DNA of 64,000 bases, from assembly GCA_030549495.1 (NCBI GenBank), contig JAUIRK010000312.1, positions 248,001 through 312,000 of the forward strand, given 5' to 3'. Under the pieces are notes generated by a model. That model searched no databases. It saw nothing but the letters and a program-made list of their open reading frames with translations, and was not told the DNA's origin. The translations under genes and the position numbers were made by a program. The stretch is from Nectonema munidae (Eukaryota > Nematomorpha > Nectonematoida > Nectonematidae). How positions within the stretch are numbered: position 1 is the stretch's first letter; each line of letters starts with the position of its first letter. Below are positions 50,101 through 59,104 of the stretch, in pieces.

Positions 50101-53100
50101 TAAGAATGAGGAAACAAAAATACCCGATTGAAGTTGCGTTAACTATCAAACATGTGAATGAATCAACAAGTCTACGAGCGTTTATAAATTAATTCTATGG
50201 CTGCAATCATTTTTGCATAAATCCTCAAATTTGTCCATTCCTTCTTCGGTAAAATTCTTAGGCCAAAATAGCTTTGACTTGTAGGGGTTTAAGCCAGGGA
50301 CATTTTTAAAAAAATGTTATATAATATACATATCATATAACTAGGAACATTTGACATTTATAGAATAGAGAACGATAGTAAAACAATACACTTCGTTAAT
50401 TGGCATAGTGTCTGAAATAACAAGAAAATCCAACTCAACTTTAGACAAGTGGATGATGTGAATCTGTCAAGATCGCTTTAAAGATAATTCCCGGGCTCAT
50501 AAAATGACACAAATATGAAGACGGATAATGTAGCGTTACAATAAATAAATTTTTCCTTCATTTAAAATGGGAAAATTTTAAAAATTACTTAAAAATGCAG
50601 TTTCCACATAAAAGAAAGATTTTTACTCTCACCTCTTCCCATAACTTATGAGAAGGAGTTGTTAAGGAAAGTACACAAAAAAAGCAAAAATAAGTATTTG
50701 AAGGAAAACACTCACTACGATATCTGTTGTCAGTTTGTTTGTGAGAGGAGTAATTTGATTTGTTGGTCGGATAAGAAGACGTTGAAAATTTTGAAAAACC
50801 TTTCACAACGCACTTAGATGAAGGAAATGACGCTAGTTTTTTATTTAAAAATGTGTTTTCTTTATTTGGATGAACAGAGGAGTGCAGAAAAGATTGCGAT
50901 GAAGTGGACTGTTTTTTAGAGGAGAAAAAATTTCGCTTTGGATAACTCAATTTTCGAAATTTGGTGTCATACTTTTGATTTGGTCTTGAGAATAAAAAAA
51001 AATAAAATAAATCCTTCATTTTTAATTCAAAACTTTTTAGGGTAACGAAACAATTGCTCCCTGGACAAATATCATTGTAAAATAAAATTAACTTATAATT
51101 CAGCATTTGTGTCTAAATTACTAATTAAATAAAGAAACAATAAAAAGGAGTGAGTAAAGCAAAGGCAATTGAAAAACTATTTGAAATGGAATGCTACTGA
51201 CATCCGAACCGAAAGCAATAAAATTTAATTTTTCAACACGTGTCCAACCCGTTTAATTGGGATTTTCCATGGCGGAACTAGGCGACCCAAATGTGGAAGA
51301 TGTCTAGAATAAAATAGTTTAAAATTTTTCGCACAGATTGCATGGCAGAAAATGGATGCAGTGCTGCAAATTAAACTTTAAGTAAGGAAAGAAAGCTTTT
51401 AAATAATAATCTGAGAGTGGTGATATCAGAATTAATTTCAGTAATATCAAACAGAACACTGAGAATCATTATTTTATGAGTAAGGGGCTCCTTGAAATAA
51501 TGTCTTCTAAAGGGAAAGGGGGAACTTTCTTGGAGTACTATTGTTTATGGGGCGTTTCTTTAAAAATGTCTTTAAAGGGGGTGTGGAGTAAGAAAAGTTT
51601 ATGAAACACTCTTCTAATGGAAATAAAAAAACTAACAATAATAATTTGTCTATTTGGTAAAGAAATGAATTGTAAATTTTATATAAACATATGATCGTAT
51701 GCTTTTAAATACAAATCGTCTGCTTTACATCGTACACATCGTCTGATTACTCTCGTCATTAGCGGGTTACGGTAATTTAAAAAAATAACAATATTCTGAC
51801 TAGCTTCGGCAAGAGACTGCCTTCTTCAGAGGAAAAAGATATGAGTGAGAAAGTAAGTTTTTTCCCTTGAAGAAGGCAGTTTCCTGCCGAAACTAGACAG
51901 GATATTTTTATCCTTTTAACCCATTGAGAAGCAGAATTTTTAAGACTAATCGTCAGCTCTTTTCCATTGAAATTTTATATACTTAAAGCAGGCGAGTTTA
52001 ATTTCATCGTACATCGGTCAATCGGTGTCACACTGGTCTTCAAAGGGTTAAATAACCTTAGTGAATTTGTTTACCAAATTTTACAAATGGGTAACAACGT
52101 CAACAAATCTATATTTATTAAATATAATTTTTCTATTGGTGGAAATATTCTTTTTGGCTGGAATGCATTGGTTGTGAAAGGTCATGGCGCCGCCATTGCA
52201 AAGGTATCAAAAAATCTGGCATAATTTCATAATTCGAGATTTAGGTTAAGTAAGCGTATACTCTTTGTTTCAATATCGATTACTTGCTTTCTTTTCGGAT
52301 TATAAATTTATTCTGCATTACTACTTTCCATACTTTGATCTCAATCACTTCGTATAAGAAACGTGAAATAGCCAAAAGATTGCTATAAGATGAAAATAAA
52401 TTTATTTTTAAAAATCAATACATCTTTCTATGTATTGTAATATAAATACTTCGTTTAACATTCAAAATTTAAGATAAAAATTAGAACTGGCATGCCGAAA
52501 AAAATTATCTCCCTTCTCGTGGGATCATATTCTGACTTCAATATGTTTAAAAAGGGACTTTCAAAAAAATCCTAAAATCATTTTTCCTCTATTTGTTTGA
52601 ACAAAAACTTTTCATCAATCACAGTTAAACACCTTGAGACCTTCAAACAAATTGGTTAGGAAGAATTTTTTTCAAATAAATTTTGATCGAGCTTAATGTA
52701 ATTTAAATATAGGAAGTTAAAAATTTTTATATTGTATTTACTGATGATAAATTACACTAAAAGAGGAAAAACTTTTTCAGAAATATTTCGGGTAACAAAC
52801 GGTTTTATGGAATGAATCAAGTTCGCAAACCCAGATCGAAGTTAAAAAAAAGTTTTTTTTTAAACTGACTGGACACTTTTCCCTACAGAAGTGTTGATAG
52901 AGTTAGCGTGTAGTAATGATTATAATCTTAAAGGAAGGGCGGTGCGATAAAATTAGGGTTATAATACACCAGTGTTTCCCAAATTTTTAATACTCAACAC
53001 ACCTTCTCCCTTCCCCCATAGACGATATTTTTCAACATAGAGGATATCTTTTCAGAGATATTATTCATGGCGTGTTTGCATCGAGAATGGACAATTGGGT

Positions 53101-56100
53101 CTCTTGTATCGAACTATGAGGAAATTAGGCTTGATGCGGGACCGAACCCAAGATCTTGAGTTATCGAAACCCAGTATCTAACCAACGTTGCTCATGCCAC
53201 CTAAGGGCACGCGCTTTAGACGCCATTATTTCAAATAAATATCCTAAATTATAAAATATATAATTAATATAATTTCCTTAAAAATGCATAGAAAACTTAA
53301 AAAAGGTAACAAAAAATATTTTTAATGTAAAATATAATTCCAAAATACAGTATTCCTTTCAAACAGTATTCATCCTCCTTTCCATGTGAGTTTTCACATA
53401 TAGCTATACGCTTTCAATTATAATTAAAAATAAATTTTCATTTTAATTAATTAATTTTTATTTAATGTTTTCATTTAAAAAGAATTTAATAAGAAGTTAA
53501 TTTGTTTTTTTCATTTAAAAACAGCCTCAATTTGTTAGCTCGACTTATAGTCAAGTGAAATGATCAGTTGTGAAATGTGAATAAGATCATACATGTAATC
53601 AATTCACACTTAAATTGGCTTTAACACATTTTTACGCGCGATTTTTGATTGGTAAAATGTTAATAGGATTAAAAGCCATTAAAGGAATAGTTTAATTTTG
53701 AGTTCAAATTGAGTAATTCAACATTTCAGTTTTAATTGCTGTTTTAGCGAGCATCTGTATTACCACGCTTTTCAAAAGAAAACCTCAGTCCTGAATCATT
53801 ACTACAATGATGCCTGGTCAAAAGCTAAAACGTTCGGCCTGTAAATGGTGAAGTATGCCACTGATGTTACAACAACAGCAAAACAGTCAGAGAGTTTGAC
53901 GTGTCTGAGAAGCTCATTCGTGATTGGAAGAAATCTGCTAGTCAACTAGCAGAAATGCCAAAAAAAAACAAGAAGGCTTCTGGTGGACTTTCAACGCCTC
54001 ATGCAAACGATGAAGCTGTTCTTCGAGACTAGATAGTGAACTACCGACAGAATGGATTTGTTGTCACAAGAACTGCAATTCGTGTTCATGCCCAGAGTAT
54101 TTTCAGTGATCCAAACTTTAAGGCTTTTCCTGGATGGTGAACAAATTTTATGGACTGACAAGAACCTACTCTTCGATTTCGCCTAAAAATCAGCCAGAAA
54201 CTCCCAGGATCAGTTGGATCATAAAATCACACAACTTCAGCACCATGTCATCAAACTAAGGAATCTTCATGATTATCCTTTTTCGTGTATTGCCAATATG
54301 AACGAGACCTCCGTTTTCTTTGACCTTCGAGGCAACAGAACTGTGCATTCAGTTGGTGACAAAACAGTTTTTGCCAGAACCACAGGAAATGAAAAAATCA
54401 TTTTATCGTGGTTTTGTGTGCGCAGATGGTAGCAAGTTGAAGCGAATGCTCATCTTCAAAAGAAAAAGTTCCCCAGTGTGTGATTGTTCGTGTGAATGAA
54501 AAAGGGTGGATGGACAGAGATGACATGTTTGTTTGGCTACAGAAAGTTTGGAGATTTCGCAGCCGGATGATGTTATTTGGCGCACACTTTATCGAGGATA
54601 CAACACAGATCTTGCTATCAGACCTTTACCTTTGTTTTGCAACCACTCGGACTCAATGTAAGCTTGAATAAACAATTCAAGGATCACCTTCGCCACCAAT
54701 GGGAACAATGGCTGGCCAGTGATAAAGCACCAGGCACCAATGCCGGAAATCTCAAGAGGCCAAGTTTCGTGAAAGTGGCAGAATCGGTAAAGGCTGCATA
54801 GGAACAGATTGAGCCAGACATGGTACAGAAGTGTAGAAGATGACATCCTTTAGCAAGACCAGGAACAAGACTCAAGATGTGCTGGATGAGGACGACCCCC
54901 ATGATGATATCATGAGTGTGGAGAAAGCACAACAGCTGTTCAACGAAGAAGAAGTTTGTCAATGTATTTTTGTAGTTCAAATAAATCAAATAGGGCTTTG
55001 TTTGTTTTTGTCTCACTCAATTTTTGGGCGAAAAATAGGTTGAAAATTTTGCTGTTGAAAAGAGAGCATTTTAGCTCGACTTATACTCGAGTTCATCGAT
55101 TTTACTAGAATTTTGGCAAAAAAGGGTATATTATTATGATTATCTAAAATACAGGTCAGTTCTTCGCGCTTCGCTCGAAACAGACCGGTTCAAGTATGTC
55201 GTAGAAGGGGTATCGATAATAATTGGAGGATGGATAATTTTATATAGTATTAAAATTTATAATTATTTAAAATATAGCCATGATATAAATTATCCAAAAT
55301 GCTTCTTCATTTCAATCAAGAAACAAATATCAAATACTCGTTATTCATTACGTTTCCCAGCTTCCCAAGAATTTCAAAGCAGTCTTTGGCCAAGGGAGAT
55401 CACGAAGGCTAAACCAAGTACCCGAACACTCAAGTAGAGCATCTCATAAAAAAAGCATATAGAAGAAGATATGAACAAGTTTGTATAAAGATGATAATTT
55501 ATTATCCGTTCAAATGTAGAACTAACTAAGGGTAAAAAAGATTTAGTTAAAATCTATTTCGATTATTGTTACAGGTAAATAAGAGAGGCATCTAATAAAA
55601 AATGATAAACTAATTAATTTTAAAAATTAATGGTAAAAATTATAATTAAAAAGAAAGTTTAATCAGCCAAAGGGAAAAGGGGTTACACTGCTTGATATTT
55701 ATAACATTAAAATAGAAGTAAAATTTAAATTTGTTTGGAAAAATGTGAGAAATAAATCGCCATTATTAAAAATTAAGAAACGTTAAGGCTATTTTTGCTT
55801 AAAAAATACTCAATTCTCCATTTTCCCACCATTACAGTGCTAAAAGATAGGAAAAAATAACTTACTTATTTTAGTTAGAACGAGAAATGTGTTAATAGCA
55901 TACAAAAAACGCGGAAAGACGTTGGTAAAAATAAAATACAAAGAAAAACACTCGATTGTAAATGAAACAAAGATACACATAACAAAGTTATACCGCTGTT
56001 TTTGAGATTTAAGTATTTCAGTGTATGAGTGCTTACTGTCAATATGTATGCACGTATTCATGTCTAAATGTTTTTTTGTGTCAGGCATGTATTAATACAA

Positions 56101-57401
56101 ATATATAGGAAAGTTTGTGTCAAGAATGTCAGAAAATGTATGTTTGTTGTATGTATGTATGCATGTATGATGTACTATTGCGCTAACACTAAACCTAAGC
56201 TGAACCGCAACACTAATTCTACACTGTTGGAAATAGATGATTTCCAAAAATTTAGACATCAAGGCCCATAATTAATATTGAAATAAAATAAATCACAATT
56301 TACTTGTTGAACTAAAAAAATACACTTTATTAGTTTAAATAGGTAGGATACCCGAATTCGGAAGTGTTGTTATTAGACGAATAATTTGGCTTATATGGCT
56401 TTAACAAAATTTCACTTTCACAGGTAGCAGATCGCGCATTGTTTTGAAAACTTTCGTGATTATTATCATAGAAATCTAAAAAAAGTCAACCAAGAAATAT
56501 GAGTGGCAATTCTTTTCAGAGTAATTATTACTTGTCTTCCACTCACTTGATTTTAAAGATGGGCGCTTAAAAAACTTGAGGAAAGGAGATGAGAAGCCTT
56601 CTAACTGATTGATCAAAGATGCATTTTCAGAAGGACATTCAGATATAATTGGTCTATGAAACAAAATATAATATAAATTACCTAGCCAAAGAGAATTTTG
56701 TTATCATATTTATTATAATCTATACACTAGAACACAACATGGCTACGGTTAAGGTTCGTTTATCAGTACCCTATCGGAGGGCAGGGGGAATTTTAAAAAT
56801 AAAAGACACATAGGTTTCTACTGCACATCAAACCAAAGTACTACACGAGCCAACTTTATGTAACCTATGTCCGACGATAATCGTTTAAATTTTATCAAGC
56901 GCATCTATACTCGCCATCTTTTTTTGAATATCCTTTATAGCCATCCGCACCGCTCTATTTTTTTTTAATTTTCTTTGAATACACTCTAACCTGGTCTTAG
57001 TGTATGTATAACTTACTTATGTCAAAAATGCCCTTCTTTGATTTTATTCATCAAAATCCAATAATTTTTTCAACCACCCATTTTCTTCATAATCTTCCAT
57101 TTTATCCTCAATATTTAGATAAAATATGCAAAAATTTTAATTCATTTTTGACTAATAAATTTTACTTATATTAATTATTCAGTAAATAAAATTCAATCAA
57201 TCTAGTTGGATAAGGAATTTGACAGGTACAAATTTTTTTTAAAAAATAAATAGAATTAAAACGAAATTTGAAAGAAAAAACATAAAAAATCATAAGACAC
57301 ATTAAAATAAACAAAAATAAAAAATACCTTAATTTTGTGATGATTTCATCATTGAAACTTGAAAGTGGAGAAGCCAACTTTTGTAAATTCAATAATTCTT
57401 T
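38157..57401 (-). CDS. EIF4ENIF1: eIF4E transporter 4E-T, first exon not found
   Basis: 4E-T binds eIF4E, shuttles it to the nucleus and represses mRNAs in P-bodies (family knowledge). Exons, 5' to 3': 57328-57401, 56547-56653, 56352-56475, 50716-50984, 47296-47427, 45539-45699, 43937-44018, 42628-42839, 39289-39417, 38848-38964, 38313-38792, 38157-38255. All phases agree; total about 661 residues (human 985), so this is a compact form. Diagnostic matches in order: KELLNLQKL, the tail of the YxxxxLL eIF4E-binding motif whose tyrosine must lie in the missing exon; basic KRNFFSSKK; NEPEWYTSGPES then LELGGF (human EEPEWFSAGPTS...IELTGF); SRFQALF (human SRFSRWF); VISAQELEQQL (human VLSVEEVEAGL); a proline-rich exon; and FTPTSVLRQM near the C-terminus (human FTPTSVIRKM). 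The 9-kb intron between 38965 and 47295 is broken by exons but also hosts a Tigger transposon. The donor of exon 56352-56475 is less certain than the others. Confidence 0.85.
39436..41025 (+). mobile_element. pogo/Tigger-type DNA transposon, broken
   Basis: The left end is CAGTAAACTTTCCTAAAACC, flanked by TA; the right inverted repeat was not found. The transposase starts at 39810 (MPMPKRKRNELDLNSKISL) with a psq helix-turn-helix (VEATIKYSLGKSTIYDIL), then a CENP-B-like DNA-binding domain. The DDE part has NIFNCDETGLFFRALPDKTL and FLLFLDNASSH. A 63-base intron with GT...AG ends (40412-40474) removes cleanly in phase, joining IGEK to LKPLIIG. A deletion with frameshift near 40165 removes part of the CENP-B domain. 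A second deletion near 40690 removes the segment with the third acidic residue. The C-terminus FKNKYRVKLLRS to the stop at 41025 remains. It lies in the 4E-T intron between 39418 and 42627, antisense to the gene. Confidence 0.85.
41238..41345 (+). mobile_element. MITE fragment, family of 51480-51612
   Basis: CACTGTTTCCAAACTTTTCC opens it, and AAAGAAACGCCC lies inside. The reverse complement of 51480-51612 gives the same blocks in order. The CACTGTTTCC start suggests a hAT terminus. Confidence 0.5.
43100..43900. other. 4E-T intron, nothing recognised
   Basis: AT-rich intron sequence between exons 42628-42839 and 43937-44018. No repeat family, exon or RNA gene could be supported. Confidence 0.4.
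44688..45415. repeat. Element with CGGATATCCGG-type ends
   Basis: GTCGGATTCCGAAAAAAGCC and GGATATCCGGTGCG at the left are echoed by ATATCCGGTAAAATG and TTTCGGAAACCGGATAACC at the right. The interior is AT-rich and noncoding. Probably a nonautonomous DNA transposon, in the 4E-T intron upstream of exon 43937-44018. Confidence 0.4.
48200..48440 (+). repeat. Dispersed repeat shared with 13740-13950
   Basis: TTCATTTTGTAAGGTTATTA and CTGGGGCGCCACATAAGCAT match the blocks seen at 13740-13950 in the same order. Noncoding. Confidence 0.45.
48778..49013. repeat. Palindromic foldback MITE bounded by TA
   Basis: The left half from TAGCTCCATTTTGTCTTTTT is mirrored by the right half ending AAAAAGACAAAATAGAACTA. 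Pairing covers about 65 bases at each end and resumes at TGTCATTTTTATTTA nearer the centre. Both ends carry TA, which would fit a mariner/pogo-type target. Located in the 4E-T intron between 47428 and 50715. Confidence 0.75.
49480..49830 (+). pseudogene. Unrecognised decayed coding remnant
   Basis: An open stretch at 49488-49688 reads GALYLSHCSYDTFTDTSTVH and SSEHFHIYHVK-like sequence with a natural amino-acid mix. It continues after stops into SFGDVERLF. It has no splice context linking it to 4E-T, which is on the other strand. It is most likely a transposon-derived remnant, but I do not recognise the family. Confidence 0.3.
51480..51612 (-). mobile_element. MITE fragment, family of 41238-41345
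   Basis: Minus-strand reading begins near GTTTCATAAACTTTTCTTAC and includes AAAGAAACGCCCCATAAAC, the same blocks as 41238-41345. Confidence 0.5.
51697..51775. repeat. Half copy of the 23889-24098 foldback family
   Basis: TTTTAAATACAAATCGTCTG, TGCTTTACATCG and ATCGTCTGATTACTC followed by TTAGCGGGTTACGG match one arm and spacer of the foldback element at 23889-24098. Confidence 0.5.
51793..51907. repeat. Short hairpin repeat
   Basis: The left arm at 51793-51837 (CTGACTAGCTTCGGCAAGAG, ACTGCCTTCTTCAGAGG) is the imperfect reverse complement of the right arm at 51863-51907 (TTGAAGAAGGCAGTTTCCTG, CCGAAACTAGACAG). A third arm lies at 6981-7045. Confidence 0.65.
53066..53205 (-). mobile_element. tRNA-derived SINE, copy 5
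   Basis: Minus-strand reading: GGTGGCATGAGCAACGTTGG, TTAGATACTGGGTTTCGATA, AACTCAAGATCTTGGGTTCG with B box GGTTCGGTCCC, then CAAGCCTAATTTCCTCATAG. It sits in the large 4E-T intron, next to a hAT-like end (CAGTGTTTCCCAAATTTTTA) near 52970. Confidence 0.75.
53535..55100 (+). mobile_element. pogo-type DNA transposon fossil, second family
   Basis: Near both ends is GCTCGACTTATA (53540 and 55074), part of a CTCGACTTATAGTCGAG-like palindrome. Coding pieces in shifting plus frames: KLIRDWKKSASQLAEMPKKN (DNA-binding part), IANMNETSVFFDL (first DDE aspartate position reads N), EKGWMDRDDMFVWLQKVW, FKDHLRHQWEQWLAS and AWEQIEPDMVQKC, in the order of the JRK/pogo-like transposases known from many animals. 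Several frameshifts and stops, and a gap after DMVQKC. The third acidic region reads VLQPLGLNVS, so that aspartate also seems lost. Clearly dead, in the 4E-T intron between 50985 and 56351, antisense to the gene. Confidence 0.75.
55110..56320. other. 4E-T intron, nothing recognised apart from microsatellite
   Basis: A GTAT-rich microsatellite lies at about 56140-56170. The rest is AT-rich sequence without a supported gene or repeat family. Confidence 0.4.
56326..56351 (-). promoter_or_regulatory. In-frame stop and AATAAA after a 4E-T donor
   Basis: Past the proposed donor at 56351/56350 the 4E-T frame reads on as YPTYLN and stops at 56330-56332. AATAAA overlaps that stop (56326-56331). If the splice is skipped, cleavage here would yield a short protein with only the eIF4E-binding N-terminal part. 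Confidence 0.45.
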
Positions 57402-57409
57402 CTAAAAAT

Positions 57410-58340
57410 AAATTAAAATAAAAGTGTAACAAATTAGTTATCAAAGTAATGAATGTAGTTAAAACTAATGTGATTCTTTGAAGTAAATTACTTTTTAGTT
57501 CCCCCCCCCCCCTGAAATCAAAAACGAATTAAAAGAAAAAGTAAGGATTAGAGTGCTTGCTAGAAATCTTATTCATTCTAAACTCTGAAATTGTTACAGT
57601 ATTAACAAAAAATAATTTCAAAAACTTCGTTATTTTATACCTGATTTCTAAAAAGAGTATTTATTAAATTTAAATTCAATTATTTTGGGACTATAAAGTG
57701 CGCTCTCGTTATAGCACCACATATGGGCATCCTTTATTTGTCCAGCGATGTTATAACGCACCACAATTGCCGTCAGAGACTAGTTGTAAGTAGCGATAAT
57801 AGAGGTTACTGATAAATTGCTCAAAAATGAGAACTTATTCTTTGTCATGCTTTGAAATCAGTACGTTTCTGTGTTTTGAAAACATTTAAAAAAAAAATAT
57901 CGATACCAAACAAGGCCTATTTATGAAAACAGTTTATTAGAGCAGGGGACGAATAAAACTCTTCTTGAAACAAAATAGTCAAAAGAAGTAGATCTGGTTT
58001 TGAAAATAGGGAGACTTGTACAAAATGAAAGAGAATTGAACGCTCGAATCAACAACACAAGACGAGTGGTGAGTTCAAATTTTATTTCGAGATTACAATA
58101 ATAATCAACCAACTGCTAGATTCACGAATAATGGTGAGTGGTTATTCAACATATTTGCGCATGCTAAGAATTCACAAATGTATCAAACTGTTTAATCCAA
58201 AATATAATAGTGATAAACGAAAACGCAAAAGTTATATCCAGCTCAGTGACGGTTCAAGGGATAGAACGATGTAAGTCTTCGTATTGAATTAGAATCTCAG
58301 GCTGATGACTTCATACCACTATGGCTTTTTTTTAAAAACA
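57410..58340. other. Upstream of the first identified 4E-T exon
   Basis: The missing 5' exon of 4E-T should lie at or above this stretch on the minus strand. A poly-C run is at 57500-57512. A segment at about 57690-57812 with GTTATAGCACC, GTTATAACGCACC and GTAGCGATAATAGAGGTTAC resembles a Tigger-type MITE end. No exon was supported. Confidence 0.35.
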
Positions 58341-58347
58341 TTTAGGT

Positions 58348-58757
58348 CAGGGGTTCTTACCCTTCAATCAGTCATGTATAGAAAGTTGATGAAAGCTATG
58401 GATCCACTCTAAGGAAATTTTCGAATAAAAACACCTTCACATTCAATTATTATTTGTACTTAATTTTATTGATATGAATTATTTGATCTCAAATGACGTC
58501 AAATACGGGAGGTAGCCAAGTAAATTTACGTAAATTCAAGGAGAAAAGACAAAGCCACTTGCTTGCTATTTATTCAGACTTTAAAGGTTAGCTTTGGGTT
58601 TCAGTTATTTTTAGATGTACAAATTAGTTGATTATTTTCACTCATTGTAAGTTTTTTTTGCAAAATGAAAAACTGTTCACGGACCCCCTGAGACGCAGCC
58701 ATGGACCCCTCAGGCGATATGTCAACTTTCTTAAAAAGTTCAGGTTAAGAACGACTG
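58348..58757. mobile_element. hAT-like MITE with 8-bp target duplication
   Basis: The left end CAGGGGTTCTTACCCTTC pairs with the right end GGTTAAGAACGACTG. Flanks ATTTAGGT (58340-58347) and ATTTAGGG (58758-58765) match at 7 of 8 bases. Near the right end are GGACCCCCTGAGACGCAGCC and ATGGACCCCTCAGG. Noncoding, 410 bp. Confidence 0.75.
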
Positions 58758-58848
58758 ATTTAGGGTACACGGGTTCGTAACGTTATATTTTTTCGCAGTA
58801 TATCGCACAATGTTATACCGGGTACCGACTGTAGTCGAATACATGAAC

Positions 58849-58985
58849 AAAATTAGCCCTGACACATACCACACCCCAATATGCCCGCTATGTAACACTA
58901 AGACACACAACACTCAACATCTGTTCTCATGTACACACATCGCTCACTCCTATTAACCTCTGGACCGAACCAGTCTCAGTCAGCC
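58849..58985 (+). mobile_element. LINE C-terminal zinc-knuckle remnant
   Basis: The plus strand reads YMNKISPDTYHTP, then ICPLCNTKTHNTQHLFSC. This CxxC...HxxxxC pattern near the end of ORF2 is common in several LINE clades. It is short and interrupted downstream. It could be the 3' part of the same family whose 5' part is at 5790-6840. Confidence 0.55.
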
Positions 58986-59104
58986 ATATTGTATATTTAT
59001 TTAGTAGTGAGCAAAGTAAGGTTACAGTTGACCATCAATACACCGGGACTAACTTTAGTTGGAACAATTTTAAATTTTTCAACGCATATTTTTAGCTGTT
59101 AATT

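Noticed and set aside
51967-52224. Plus-strand 85-codon open frame as a gene
   Set aside because: It follows a repeat hairpin directly, lies antisense in a 4E-T intron and resembles no protein I know.
14311-57512. Poly-C runs (14311-14325, 28778-28795, 29154-29166, 57501-57512) as functional elements
   Set aside because: Simple homopolymers, common in such genomes and prone to sequencing error; no context suggests function.
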